This document shows positions 13,331 to 26,790 of a DNA stretch of 64,000 nucleotides, piece after piece. The stretch comes from Pelargonium x hortorum (lineage: Eukaryota > Streptophyta > Magnoliopsida > Geraniales > Geraniaceae). Positions within the stretch are counted from its first letter, which is position 1. The number at the start of each line of letters is the position of its first letter. Below the pieces are notes generated by a model. The model was given only the letters and a program-made list of their open reading frames with translations. It did no database searches and was not told the origin of the DNA. The stretch lies in the NCBI GenBank assembly GCA_036897525.1, contig JAYMTJ010000044.1, forward strand, positions 1 to 64,000, in the 5' to 3' direction. The translations under genes and the position numbers were made by a program.

Positions 13331-16300
13331 GTATCTTGTTGGATTTCTATTAGAGTAATTGTGGGAATTCTAGCGAGTTTCATTTGCTTAGGAATGAAAA
13401 AAAGAGATATTTCTTATCAAAAGGAATCCTTTCCCAGTCTTGATGTCATATTATAAGTTGAATTGTCGCCATTTGGTCTACAAGAAAAGAAGTTTTACCA
13501 AAACAAAAGGGTTCGAATTTCTTATGCTCCGGCGGTGTACTTACTATACAAAAAGAGTGTAGTTACCATTGTGAAAACAAGAAATCCTTTAAATACCAAA
13601 ACCAGTTTATAAACTAGGATACGGAGTATCCTAATCAGTTAGCGAGTTTGCATATAAGCTACAAAGTGAGATATAATTATAATATCAATATATAAAGAAT
13701 AGGTCAAATCAAAGGTATTTTTACTATAGAATTATAAAAAAAAAAAACGAGTATCATAACAAGCAGAGACATAGGCCTTGCCTTGCCCTGCCGGTTAAGA
13801 GAAACTTCTGTTTCTGCTGTAAAGTAAGTACTTTCTGAAATAGGCTTCTGTCCTAGAATCATCATAAGGATTCTTTAAAAGAAAAAAGTGACTCTCCCGT
13901 ATAAAGGTAGAATAAACAATAAGTCATTACGTTTAAGAAATTACTGATTAAGTATCAGGGTTCCCAAAAGTGTTTCGTACAATAGGCCATAAGTATTCCT
14001 TTAATCTAAACTTTAGTAAGGATAAGGAACAAACCTTTCCGGGTAAAGTAAATCTTGGGATACTCTTATACATGTAGAATTCTCCTTGCAAGCGCTTCCT
14101 AATTAAAAATAGAAAGGTATAATAGCTACCTCAGAGGCCTGAAATTGTAAAAAAACCTAGGAACTATAACCAAGCATCCCAGTATACAATAACTGGGGAT
14201 CTCCTACTTAGTAGAGTAGAATAACACGGGCCCTTTCCAGATCAAACGGATTCCTCTCATGTTTATGTATGTATATATTTTTATATCGAGCTATATCCGC
14301 AAAAGAATTCGGTGTTTTCCAATCTCTACAGGCGTTTTCAGACTTCATTGCAACAGGTTCCTTTGCTTATTAAAATGAAAATACGCAAGTATTAATCCTG
14401 TTTCTGTACTCTGTACACACTAGTTTAGAGCTTTTAGGCCGCTCACTTTGACTTGACCTCAGGTGGTCCGCATAACTTCGAAAGAAGCAGATCCCTTTTA
14501 GAGATAGCATGATTCCACTAATTTAATTAAAACTCCCGATTTAAATTAAAAGAAAAGGAGAGGCGCGGTCAGAAGGGGCCACTCTTTGTTTAGAGAATAC
14601 CCACTTAATTAATAGTGGATCTAATTATACAAGGGCGTTGTTCCCTTCCTATCTTATGTTTTTAGTCTAGTCCGTAGTGTTTGGTATATTTTATTAGGAG
14701 TCCTTTTTTGAATTATATCCTTAATTTAAGCTGTACTAGAGTGGAAGCGTTCCTGTAGTGTTAAATTAAGCACAATTCGGTTTTACTTAGTTTTATAATA
14801 AATCTCTAGTGAATTAAAACTTAAAGCTCTGTTAACATTGTATGTAGAAATCGTATTACTTAAGACTCTATGGGAAGCCTTGGTCATTCTAAAAGGATAT
14901 GCTTCTCAGTATATATATAGACTTACCTAGGATAGGAAAATGACTTTATTTAAATGAACCCCTTTTTTGTTATACAAAAGGATAGAACAACTAACTTATA
15001 ACTTAGTATTGATCTTATGATACGGTAGTAGCTAACAAGCAAGAAATGTAACATACGAAAGTAAAGGTAAAGAAAACCTCATACTAAAAAGGACCGGACT
15101 CTTATCCCCTTATTCATTTTCAATTATCAGAGCTCTTATACCAGAAATCTTCTTTTCCTAGGAGTTCTGCACAAAGCCTTAGGATCGTAGAGGTCCCGCA
15201 ATAATGGAATGGACGACAAATAGAATAAGAATGGAATTTAAGAGAGTTGGAGTAATCTAAAAAAAAAAGTTTTGAATACCTTAACATCCCAACAACCCAG
15301 CAATGAATACTCCTGAAAATTTTTAATTTAAGAAGCTAAGATTAACGAAAGGAAACTAACTTTTAACCTAATACTAGAATTCATTTTACAGAAATTTTTA
15401 TTTGTTTGCATTGTCAATGCCAGACCCTAGGCTAGACAGTACTTTATTAGAGAGATAACTAGCATGGATCTAAAATTGTTATTGAAAGTCCTACCAAAAC
15501 TTTATGGGTTTCCGATTAGATGAAAAGGAACTCGTCATTAATGATATAGAGTCTCATAGCATAGAGAAGAAACTACAGTGAATTTTTTGCTTTGTAATAT
15601 TAAGTCAGAATTCGGGTCTTATATACTTTTGGCACTCGCAGCCTAAACGAGTAAAGATTTAAATCTAAAAAAGACTTTTAAAGGTCATTTGATTTGGTAG
15701 CGATCGGAAATTCTCCGCTTTGTATTTATTAATTAACTATACTCGCAAGATTAAGTTAAAGTTAATGACTTATCTTGAACTTGTGCGCCTTTACCCTTTT
15801 ATATATAAGTTCTTATCAATGCCCCTAAAAAACTTAAGGATAAGAAGTACCTTACCAACTCCTCTATGCATTACGTACTACCCTTTCCAAATCTACTCTT
15901 AGCTTAGGAAACCAAAAAAAGCATTATTTTACTTGTATACAGCCGGGCTTTACCCTCTTAATTTTATTAAATACAGAAATGAAAATAAAGAACTCTTAAA
16001 CAAAAAGTCCACTAGAATACCCTGCACTAAACTCCTTAAAAAACTCTATATATTACAATTAGTAAATAGAATTAGAGATACGGGTTAAATAGTTAAATAA
16101 AAGGCTTAAGTTACTCTCTAGAATAGCTTACTTTAGGGGTGAAGGGACAAAGGAATTCATTAATGAATAGGTATTCAGCTGCAGATCGGAATCTAACTAA
16201 GCAGTGGAGTTTAGAAAAGCATAGGGAGTATAAAACAAACCTATCGAAAACTCTTTATACAAAGTAGGGGAATTCCGGACCTAAGAAAGAGCCTTTAAGT

Positions 16301-17639
16301 GCCATCTGTTTTGTGGGTAATTACTTCAACCCCCGAAAACTTAATCCTAGTAAAGAAAAAATAAAAAAGCATCCCTTTAACAGGAAGTCCCTTCATCGAG
16401 TTGTAATGATTCTAGAAAACCTCTTGGAAGTCTTTTACTTGAGCTGGTGGTGTCATAGTGGAAGTTTGTACTACCTTGATATAACAAAATGTGGTAACCT
16501 TCCTCCGTAAGACTACGGGCGGTTACAGAGATTTATGTATGGCACGAATATAATAAGGCTCTACCCTCCGTTAATGATAAAAGCATAAAACAAGAGGAAT
16601 TTCTCCTTTATATACTACCAAGCGAGCACTACGCAAGATATCCATATCAGCTAAATTCCAAACCCTTGTGCAAATACGAGCCTCTTTTCTTGAACTTCTT
16701 TATATTATAAATTTATTATATGGACTCCCATATGAAGAATTATAACCCGGGATTTTTTTTAAGTACTTTCTTGTCTAAATTATAAAGGGATTTTAGCTAA
16801 ATAAATTAAGGCTATTATAAACCAAAAATTGAAAATCCGGTGAATGTTAGTAATTGAGGAGCATCCATTATCCATATAGTAGTAATATAAGTAAACGCCT
16901 TTAAGTCCTTGCTATTATCCAAACCGAAGTCTTTTTTTTACGTTGGCTCTTTTAGTACAAGGGACTCTTTAGCTGCTGCCAAAGTACTTGTTTATTACTT
17001 TATATAGCATCCGCTTCCAGCCTATTAGAAAACCGGCTTTCAGTTTTATTATCTTTAGTATTTACAAAGTCTGAATATAACCATTAGACTAGTAAATCTT
17101 TTCAGTTCTGGTATACCTAGAACCTTAAAGTCTTTTCTATATTTTATATAAAACATACTTTAACAAAAAAGATCTGATAACTGTAATATAGGTAATATAG
17201 AACAAATCATGGGTTACTCTGGCATCTTTTCCAGTTTAATTTGCTTTCTTCATGCCTTGCTTGTGGACAGTGACTAGAGAAGTCTAAATATTAATATTAA
17301 GGAATTCTAAACTTGGTTTCAAGGTCATTAAAAGAAAAGGTCAGTAATTTCTTTAGATATAGTAAATGGGAAGGTTTTTGTTTTGTGAGCTAAATGTATC
17401 CACGCATTAAATGAAAGGGTAGCCAAAAGATAAAAGGTATTTTGGATGGAAACTTTAGGTTTGGTTTAGTTCTTCCTATTTTCTTTGGAAATCTTTCTCA
17501 TGAAGTTGCTTGTTCGCTTATCCTGAATAAATGAAATATAAGGAACTCCGAAAGTGTAGTAAAAGTTCCGTTCCAGAGCTAAGGTCCGTAATGAAATTGA
17601 AATATGGTTAATCCAACAAACATGAGCTAAATTAACTAC
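13331..17639. other. spacer, nothing recognised
   Basis: Only short frames (60 and 65 codons at 15720 and 16313) and AT-rich sequence. CCTTGCCTTGCCCTGCC near 13776 is a small C-rich simple repeat. Confidence 0.6.
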
Positions 17640-18120
17640 ACCATACCCATTAGTTTATGTTTATGATAGATACATGAACAAAGAATTAATGTCTAAGCGG
17701 ATAAGCTGGCAAATAAAGGACTCATAGAATTTCTTTTTAGTGAATGCATGGAATAGTTATATCAGGAGAACTGTTTCGATCATAAGCCGATTACCTGGTA
17801 AAGGTGTCTAATCTGTCTTTATAGGATAGGGTAGATGTAGAGCTAAAGGCAAGAGCTTGTCTCTTGTAGCCAACCAATGAAGGTCTATCTGATGGTGCAA
17901 GTGCTGTAATTTCTTTTGTTGTTTGCAGCAACCGGTCAAGGGAAGGTCAATCTAGGAGAGCACTTGCCTTTCCTTTGGAAGCAGTATCTATTTAAAACTC
18001 TTCCTTGAAACACACATAGAACTCTCTAATGAATCTAACAGTCCCTGGAATTACATGGACTCTTCTGTCTATTGATGGTACTGATTTTGGAAGCTCCTTG
18101 TAAATGTTCTAGAAAACTCA
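17640..18120. other. higher-GC island 1 with dispersed repeat segments
   Basis: The texture differs from the surrounding AT-rich spacer: fewer A or T runs and more CAAG, GGAAGC and GGTCAA words. Positions 17945-17990 share TCAATCTAGGA and TGCCTTT with AAGCAGT with 60249-60300, so part of the island is a dispersed repeat. GATGGTACTG at 18075 is a marginal member of the DGIA family. An open frame from 17866 to 17997 reads through the centre but has no recognisable product. No gene is called. Confidence 0.4.
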
Positions 18121-20283
18121 AATTTATAGAGAATAGATAAGAATAGGGATGAATAAACGAGCGTTCCTTAATTAATAGGGATACTCCTTTTCTGCTAGCG
18201 ATACTATAAATCCAAATATATCTATATATTTAATGGGGATGCAGTCACCACTTGATGTGAACTACTAAAAGTAGAACATTAAAAAAGAATTTTCTTTTTA
18301 GACCTTAATAATTAGGAGTAAATCACTTTTGGGATGGTAGAAGGATCCCTTTCTTATTTATCAGGTAAATTGACTTTTCAATTATAATTAAGAATAAGCA
18401 CGAAGGAATAGTGCCTTCATAGGAAAGCTAGTCTAAAGAATTGAGTTCTTCTTTACTCGGTTTTTAAATACAAAGGTAAGAATAGGAATTTTACAGGGCA
18501 TAAGACCCGTTGTTGATGTAGAGGTCCTATAAGTGTCGCATGTACCCTATAAATTCCAATTTAAAGTAATACCCCTCATAAAAGAAACGAGCACTCATAG
18601 AGGGTTCCCGTTCGATACCAGTTTCTCTTAACTTAAAGGGTAAGTCTTAGCAATTACTCGGAGTAAAGTAATAAGGAACCAAAAAAGGGCTTTCTTAGCT
18701 TCCGATAAATGTTTAAGCTCGAATTTTATCCCTTATTCTAAGCAATTTCCACAATTACTATGTTTTAGCGGTGTACCTTGTCTTTAGTTTTTTTCTAATA
18801 TTTCTTGCTTAATTTAATGCATTACCCGAAACTTGTATTCGAGGAGCTGCTTAATTAACCTTTTTTTCTATAAAAATATATATTGAGAGCTAACAGCTTC
18901 AATCACTGGCTTTGAACAGCAGCCCTTTATGAAATGCCCCGCGTTTTTGTCTCTATAAAGCAGTTCCTTCCCTTTAGCTAGCCTAGAACTTAATCATAAT
19001 TGGGGATCTTCTTGTTTGTTATATAAGTGATTTCTCTCTTTTTAGAGTATGGTGTACACACTACATAAAATGAATTACTTGAAGAATAAATAAAATAACC
19101 TTGATCCGGTTTATACATTAGGATCTTACTATATCCTACAGCACTTTCTTTGAGTCTTTTAGAGGCTGCTCCTTTTTCAGGAAAGTAAGCTTTTTTCCTG
19201 TTTGTTATTAATATGATGTAGATTTAACCGACTTACAAGAATACCACCTACTACAAAAAAACAGGCTCTAAAAAATACAAATGACTTTAGTTTAATACCT
19301 AATCTTTCTTACAAAACTATCTAGAACCTAAATCAGATACCTCTTAAGGAAAGCCTGGGGGTTTACACCTGAAGCCCTTTCATTTTCTATTTACTATGCT
19401 TTAGAATACCTTATTCGTCTCTATTTACCAGGAGCCCTAAAAACAAGTAGAACAGGACATGAAAGCAACTTTAAAGCATTAGCCTTGCAAAGAAGTTCTC
19501 CTACCTAATACCCGTATCAGCTAAGCTTGTATAAAAAAGAGTAAAGAATTTGTTAAATATCAATCTAGAATAGCTTATTTGACTAAGGAATTTGAAATCT
19601 TAAAAAAGAAGGTATGCCGGAGGGTTCAAGTCCTGTTATCACAGTCAAAAAAAAAAATAGCTTAAGAGTTCCTTTTTAGTATTCCGATCTATTGTAACAT
19701 AAAATTTAGAGCGAAAAGAGTATCCATGTCAGTAAAAAAAGTCGGGTTATAGCGAAATGACTTACTGCCCTTCGGGATCTAGATTAAAATATTCCTTAAG
19801 GGTCCCTGCTATTATATCTGATTAAGCTTTATAGAATTCAGGGACTCCGACTTCCTTTCCTCTCTGCCCAAGTGTCAGAGTATAGGGTATACATAACAAA
19901 TTGAAGAGTGTCAGTAATTTAGGTAGCAGCACAACGCGGTATCCCTTGTATAAATGGCTATACGCCTTAGTTTTAGCCACCCCTTTTCATTTTCAAGAGT
20001 ATTGTCAAATATTGAACAAGGTTCCGCTTTTATACTCTATTAGGTGAAGAATCCCTCAGCTGGTTACGGCAGATTAAGGGGCAAGTTCCTATCGCAAAGC
20101 TCTCTTATTTAGGATTATAATACAATGTATACCACGATGACACTTAAGAGGGGGCTTTTTAACAAGGGTTGGCGCTTACCATAATGCTGTTTCTTTTTTA
20201 TAGAAATTGCTCTAACTTGTGTAAGCTAATTCCTTGTTGTGTAAATTGAACCTTGTTCAGAACCTAACTTTTAACTAGACCTC
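18121..20283. other. spacer between islands 1 and 2
   Basis: Contains an isolated AGGACATGAAAGCAA repeat (19454-19468) and the T-arm-like repeat at 19622-19645. Otherwise nothing is seen. Confidence 0.6.
19622..19645 (+). repeat. T-arm-like repeat, copy 1
   Basis: GGGTTCAAGTCC followed by TGTTATCACAGT matches the sequence at 48679-48702 at 21 of 24 bases, which is more than a shared B-box or T-loop motif explains. The upstream GGA gives a further match to tRNA 3' ends of the GGAGGGTTCAAGTCC kind, as in the plastid tRNA-Leu(UAA) 3' exon. No full cloverleaf is present. It is probably the 3' end of a lost tRNA copied with its flank. Confidence 0.4.
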
Positions 20284-20341
20284 TGGCTTATATTAGAGTC
20301 TTAACCTAATGAATTCATCGGTTCAAATCGTACTAGGTTTA
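20284..20341 (+). pseudogene. possible tRNA-Ile(CAU)-like remnant
   Basis: The start TGGCTTATA resembles the GGGCTTATA start of plant mitochondrial tRNA-Ile(CAU). The end, GGTTCAAATCGTACTAGG plus TTTA, agrees at about 16 of 22 bases with that gene's T arm and acceptor end. The total is 58 nt against 74, and no CAT anticodon arm is visible in between. The TTAACCTAATG at 20301-20311 instead recalls tRNA-Lys. The similarity is weak, and a chance match to the common T-loop motif cannot be excluded. Confidence 0.3.
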
Positions 20342-20479
20342 CTGGATACTGGTTAATAGAGAACTTCGAAAGCTTAGTCAACAGAAAACAAAAATGGACT
20401 CAACCTCTAAAAAGAAATGACTTCACACCTTATTATGGTCACACCGAGTAAGTTGATTAGGGAATAAAAAGGCCCAACT

Positions 20480-20941
20480 TTTCATAAGGATCTCCATCAA
20501 GTGGTTGAACAAGCTTTGATAGGTGGGACGGCGGTTAATACCAATCCAATGTTGGTAAAGGAAAGTGTAGCTCTAAAGGTGTTGATAATAGAATGACTTT
20601 CCGAATGTACTAAATTCCTAATCCTAGATCGATACATAAGAATAGAGATTCTTTGGATCCTAGGTATTTATACTTCTATACTGCTAAAGAATGCAAAAGG
20701 AATTGAATACATAACTTATAAAATCCTTGTCAGCTAATAGAATGTCTGTGAAAGCTGTCATTGAAAATCTCAGGTCTATTAGCATCTCTGCCTTTAACTA
20801 AGGCACCAAGTCCAACTACTAACCACTAGCTCTATCTCCCTCGGCCTAAGGGAACCCAGTCCAATGAAAGCTGACCTTGAATTGAATTCCGGTGCTGCTA
20901 GAATATTTAGCAAGAATTCTTGCTGGCTATAAATATACTCT
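20480..20941. other. higher-GC island 2, ending in a palindrome
   Basis: This island resembles the one at 17640-18120. CAGTCCAATG near 20850 recurs near 60160 within longer GGAACC-to-CCAATG similarity. The 16-bp palindrome at 20909-20924 sits at its end. No coding frame is recognised. Confidence 0.35.
20909..20924. repeat. 16-bp perfect palindrome
   Basis: AGCAAGAATTCTTGCT is a spacerless perfect palindrome. AT-rich flanks with an imperfect match (GAATATTT on the left, AAATATACTC on the right) could lengthen a cruciform. No gene lies close enough for it to act as an operator or terminator. Confidence 0.7.
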
Positions 20942-23889
20942 AGAATTTATAATAGCTATTTTGGTTTCTTTTTTTGAAAAAGATATTTAAATATTAAGCG
21001 CCACAGGGCCTTCTCCTAACTTTCCTTAGACTAATGCTTACGTCTTCACTCAAGGGCATTTTTACCTAAGTAGTTGTTTGTACGACCCACTTAGAAGCTC
21101 TTGTATTTGTAATTTCAAAACGCAGAATAGAATATTTTAAAGTAATTCCTATCTGAGCCTTACTCTTAGATTTTATAACTTATATAGATTCTGGCAACCC
21201 TTTTTAGTAATATATATAAGGAGTTTAGTTTGTTGAGAAAGAAGCAATTCTACACGATATAAAGTACCTAAATGAAACGAGGGCTCGCTTTTCTTTTATA
21301 CGTCATAGTATAGATTATGTCATCCAATCCCCTTACCCTTAAAAATCCTACTACTTTAGCACTTCTCTTACATCCAGTAAAGCTTAAACACGAGGTTTAG
21401 TAAACTTATTTCTATTTCAACTAGCCGAAAAGTCCAGTAACGGCTTTTGGTTTACTTCTTTAACAAAGAGATATATAAATTATATAATAGAACTCCAGCT
21501 ATTTTTTCCTTTTAGATATGACTAAGAATTGTATATACAGAAGACTTTCTTTTGTCATCGGAGGGGACTCTTAACTTTTGGTCATATTGTCCCTTTTTTA
21601 CTCTACATTCTACTTATCGGTGATTTATAGGACCTCCTCTATCGGGGTAATGTAACACCACTACTACCTATTTCTGTACCGGCTTAAATTTCACTATGAC
21701 TGCGAAACTAGTAAATAACTTCGTCCTTCCCTACTATCTTTGACCAAGCCCTTGTGATCTAAAGAAACTTCGCAAGCGAACTTGTATAACTTTATACACT
21801 AAGGATCTATATCGGCGCCTGATCATGACGTTACGTTACATATTTAGGCAAGCCTTTCTCTAAAAACAACTTGACCCGTCCCAGAAATTCTATCTAAGCT
21901 ATTTTGTTCTTTCAAAGGAGCCCTGGTATCCATATACCCTTCGCTTCGGTAATATAAGTCTTTAACTTCCTAATTACAGGGTGAGTATTAAATGAGAACT
22001 CTACACACACAAGCATCATGTACAGCTTTCTTCACTAAATCGAAACAAGATACAGACATCAGAGGAGAAAGGTAATATTATCAATAAGGGAAATAAGAAT
22101 TAACTTGATTGACAGAGTGCCCCGTAAATAAACGGGTTTGATACCTCACCAGGAAAAGAGCGCTCTGTGTAAAGGAAATACTCCTACATTAGAATACAGG
22201 ATTTTCCGTTTCTGCCTGAAATTAAGCCTTTACAGGAATTACCAGGTCTTTCAAATAGAGAAAGCCTACCCAGACTAAGCATCCTTTGTCTTAGTATATA
22301 GGGTCTCCGGGGTTTCTTTCATGAGTATTCCCTTTATTATTTATAGGAGGTAGGTCTACTCTCTACCGAGAGTGCTTTTTAAAATAGAGTTTTTCAGTTG
22401 CATGGCATGATAACCTCCTCGTAAAAAGTTGTATTGCCTTTGCTAAATAAAGAGCTAGTGAGACTGGGAAATTTTTATCCTAACTACAACCCGGCTTTTC
22501 AATTTTTATTGAAAAGTTCCGTACCTATCTCATCTCAAGGGGGGACTCTCCTGTGTTCGTGATCTTAATGGAATTCGGCTAAACCTTTACTTTAACTGAA
22601 GATGAATAAGAGTTTTCGCTTGAATTCAGTATGTCATTCCAGGCTTTACTGTATTATATAGTATAAAACAAGCTTTCTTTCGAACCCTTTCTATTAACAT
22701 AGGTTGGAAGTAGCACACTTAATATATATGTCATTTGAGATTTTTTAGTACAATATTACAAAAAAAGACTTATTAGCAAGAAGAACCCCTTTTTTTTATT
22801 ACACCACTACTACTATACAAGTAGTAAGGCTACTAACTAGGAGGACTTCGAGTTTCATTTAGAGGGTTAGTAGTATATTATATGTTTAGACAAAGGAAGG
22901 TAGAAAACTACAAAATAGGGATACCTCCTTTTTTTTACAGCTCACAATAATAACGCTTATCCTTTGAAAGGGGCCTCATAAAAAAAAGATAAGAACAGGA
23001 AACTCCTGGAGTGTTTAGTGCTTGGGTCCGAAACTAGGATACATATTTTAATGTAGTATTCCGTTGTAGCAACCTAATTCAAAAGCGGAAGTACCTAACT
23101 CAGCTTTGCGGGACTCTCTAAATAGGTAACCCTTAGATGGCACATAATTTAGGATAACCCTGAATATAGAAAGAAGTCACTTCCTGAGATACTAGAATTA
23201 AATGCACGGGATCTCTCAAATTACTCTTTGAAAAGTAGAGCTTCTCTCCGGGCTTCCCTTAGTTTATCTTCCTCCATATTAAAGATGTACTGCTCTTCAC
23301 GAGACAATCCCCTTACCTTAGCACTAATAAGACCTAACTTGAGCATATAGTATATAAAGTTGTGACAAAAACAAGGACCTTTAATTCCCAAAACTAAAAG
23401 TAAAGCAACTCCAACAGCTTCAAGGAATAAGTTTAAAGGATCCTCGCTATATAGAGAAAACCGGAGCAGTACTCCCTCTTACTTATCTCTGCCTAAGGGT
23501 CTACACCTGTTAATATAGCACATAAAGAAAATACATCATTAGAAATAGAAACTACAGAGTCACTTTGAGAAATAACAGAAACTAAATGTCCTTATTCGTC
23601 CCTTTCGTATTTTACTCTTGTATTTTTTGCTTGGCGGGATACTCTAATACAAAATGCTCTTGTTCCTCCTTTTTTTTATATGCCTTGTATAATGACCCGT
23701 ACCCCTCTTATTTGTGTCAAACCCTCCTTCCTGGGCGTTAGATTAACTCACGCTACAAGTGGGTCGTAAGCTTCTGGATCATATAGAAAGAAACCAGGCA
23801 ACACAATCCCCGAAGTAATATAAGCTAGAGAGATGCACCAAGAATTAAAAAGTAAAGAGGAGATAGTTAGAATTCCCGGACGAGATATT
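20942..23889. other. spacer 3' of trnC
   Basis: Downstream of the tRNA-Cys in its direction of transcription. Apart from the hairpin at 22495-22516 I see no stop signal, partner gene or repeat. Confidence 0.6.
22495..22516. repeat. 9-bp hairpin with TTTT loop
   Basis: CTTTTCAAT and ATTGAAAAG pair perfectly around a four-T loop. Such a stem can stabilise an mRNA 3' end in plant mitochondria. It lies about 1.4 kb from the trnC gene, which is transcribed toward it, so a processing or stop role for that transcript is conceivable but unsupported. Confidence 0.6.
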
Positions 23890-23961
23890 AGGAACCAGTC
23901 GGATTTGAACCGACGCATGTAAGTTTTGCAGACTCAGGCCTTACCACTTGGCTATGGTTCC
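23890..23961 (-). tRNA. trnC-GCA: tRNA-Cys (GCA), bacterial type, intact
   Basis: Decodes UGU/UGC in organelle translation. Read on the minus strand, the gene folds into a complete 72-nt cloverleaf. The 7-bp acceptor stem (GGAACCA with TGGTTCC) is perfect, with T8 and A9 in place. The D arm has three C/G pairs closing a loop with G18-G19. The 5-bp anticodon stem (TGAGT with ACTTA) has one G-T pair, and the loop CTGCAAA has anticodon GCA, T33 and A37. The variable loop has 5 nt (CATGC) and the T arm is perfect (GTCGG, loop TTCAAAT, CCGAC). Position 73 is T, the cysteine discriminator base, at 23890. CCA is not encoded. The body resembles bacterial tRNA-Cys and not the usual plant mitochondrial gene, which begins GGCTAGG and has a different D arm. 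A bacterial-like second trnC is known from sugar beet and other angiosperm mitochondria, and this is probably that gene. It stands alone: no other gene or clear promoter is seen within several kilobases. Every stem is paired while all other tRNA-like sequences here are broken, so it is likely functional. Confidence 0.93.
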
Positions 23962-26790
23962 CGCCAATCAGGAGTATTCCCCTAGCACTCTCTACTGTTG
24001 ATACTCTGTATAAGAGACAAGCACGCTAGTGGGAGTCCTTTGATAACAACTCTATATAGGAGCTTTTATTTCTTTTAATACTGTATTGGAATTTGTAGAT
24101 AACATTCTATCTTTAAAAGATTGTTATTTACATTCAAATTAATACCTGCGTATTTTATTTACAAGGCGCACTCTAAGTAAAAGGTATAAAAAAAGTATAT
24201 ATAATTCCTTGGTTTATAACGAAATTTGTAAAAGTGTATCCAGGAATAAAAGAGCCTTAGAAGAGACTCTCTGGGATTTGCAGCAGGTTTTATAGGAGTA
24301 AAAAAGGCGCGACTCTCTTAGATTATTCTATCTTAGCCGTGAACTGTTAACGGTAATTTAGAGAGTTTACTCTACACGTATATGTCATAAAGAGTTCTTA
24401 CTACAATCTTTAGGCATTCAGTTTAATATAAGCTTTTCCGTCTAAGAAGTTATTATATTAGTCTTTTGTAAATGCTTTCCCCTATAAGTACTGGATTGAC
24501 TGACCTACGATCCTATATTTGATTTGCTTGCGAGCATTTCTTGATTTCAAATATAAGCTATATTATTATACAAGGAGTACTCTCCTGAAGAAAAAGGAAG
24601 AGTTTTTGCAAATCTATATCCTACCTAAACTAAAGGAATCCGCAGACATAAGAAGGGCACGGGAATCCATTTCTATGGAGACAAAAGACGCATGACTTAC
24701 TTAATAAATTTAGTTAAGTAAAGAATAATCATCAACATAAAAAAAAGTCACAAAAGATTAGATTAATTTAGAATACAAATAAAAGTTTTTGTTAGTCAAG
24801 AAATATCGACGAAATTCATACTTGAGCGAGAATGAGGCATCAGTTAAAAGTATTGATTGTAAAAAATCAAGTAGATTTACAGGAATGGTCAATTCCTAAT
24901 AAACAGTAAAAATAGGTAAAAAAAGGTTAGTCAATTTTTAGATGGAGATATTATATAGATTGGAATTTAAAGAAACACTTGTCCAAGAGGAACCCCAGTA
25001 CTGTATAAAACCCCGGGTAAGATCTATATTTTTTTAATGTTGTGCCCTCTACTTTAAAGGGAATTAGACTTCTTTTTCTGTTTTTTCTTTATGTATTTAA
25101 TGTATTTATTTCTTGAAGTTCCTTAAAAGGAATCCTGCGTAGTGTAGTATCCGTACCCTCTAGAATACGTGAGGTGTGGACCGGCCTATGGGATAGAGTC
25201 AATTCTTAAAACCTTTTGTTTCGTATTGTAGAGTCTTTTTTAACCGAGTTTAGTGGAATTCTCTCGGTGTCTTAAAGCTCTAATTAAAGATTGTGGGAAA
25301 TTTATCCACGAACTTAGTAAAATGGAGCCCTATACTGTATAAATTATATAAAGTCTCGAGCTCAAATAACTGAGAGCTCTCATTCTAAACACACCCGGAT
25401 TTCTTTCTTATATTACCCAAATATAGATTGCACAGACGGGGTTTTTCGAAAGCAAGACCTATTCTCAAGACCTATTCTTTAGTATAACTCTATAAAAAAA
25501 ACTTATTCGAGTCTGCAAAGGGTTAGGTATCTCCTCGCGTGCTAATAAAAACTTTTGTTTGAACAAAAACTCTTACTAGATGTTAATACTAGTAGTTTAG
25601 TTATAAAAAAAATTAAGGGCTACAAACTGTTTATTAACAAAATGACAACTAATTTAACAAAACAAAAAGTATAGCTTATCAATCCCGGTTAATTATACGT
25701 AGCGCAGTACTACCTTCATAGCTATTTTTAGTTCTTGTGCTAATTATATACTACATACTACACTACGCAGAAACCAACCAAATAGAAGACCATTTGAACA
25801 GCAGTTATAACTATATAGAACTTCTTTTTTTTGATAAGAGACCGAGCTACTAGAATATTCAATTCTAACTTCTTTTCCTTTTAGCGCCTTATGCGATCGA
25901 TTATGTACTTCAGCAAACCGGAACCAAGTTCTCCTAATATATCAAAATTGTGCAAAGGCATTCTATCTAATTAAGAGTAACAGTCCACGCCATCATAATA
26001 ACAGGTTAGTACACAAGCGCATAAATGCTTGCCCCTTTCTGGAAAGAGTTATTTCACAAAAAAGAAAGACCTAAAAAGAAATGGTTCGGAAAAGAATAAA
26101 GGGCTGTTTCATGGGTATCCGGGTATCCGTTTTATAGCAGGCACAGACAGACGGATAAGTTGTATTTCTAGACTGTTTCGGAAGAGTCCTTTGCCTAGTT
26201 ACTAAAGGTCATCGAGCAAATCGACCATAGTATAGAGATTACAAACCCAAAATGAAGGATAGATCTGTATTCTGTTATTCTGCTTGCTATCCCATGCTAA
26301 CTAAGACAAGAACAAGTAAAGTGATTTATTCTTTGTCACTAAAGTAAAGTAGTCAAAACTCGGTGGTTTTGAAAGGTATTTACTTGACTTGAGCCGTCTA
26401 GTTCTATATTTCTTTCTTTTGAATACCAAGCAAGTGTTTCAATCTATAATTAGTTGTGTATAGTTCGCTTAAGGTTTTTTGAAGTAATTACTCCTTTTCT
26501 TATCTTATACTTTATCCATTAAAAAGCTTTAGTTAGTTTATAAAAGAGCCCTGGTTTAAACCCGTTATACCAGGCTGGGCTGGACTGCCTTATTATGATC
26601 AAAGCTTGCACTACTTAGCGCCCCCGCCCCGTCCTATACTAGGGGCGTATAGGGTTCTTTACTTGAGATTATCACTAAACTAAGCGCACCAAATCTAGTA
26701 CATAAGGCGTAAAGTTTATTCTACAAATCTTTGCTTGAAGTAAAAACTAAACTGTTTTTTTTTTCAAAAAAAGCCAGATAACTTTTCATA
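23962..26790. other. spacer 5' of trnC
   Basis: Should hold the promoter for the minus-strand tRNA-Cys, but no CRTA-type or bacterial-type motif is convincing in the first 300 bp. The minus-strand rendering of GCCATCATAA near 25990 is a marginal DGIA-family match (AspGlyVal). Confidence 0.6.
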
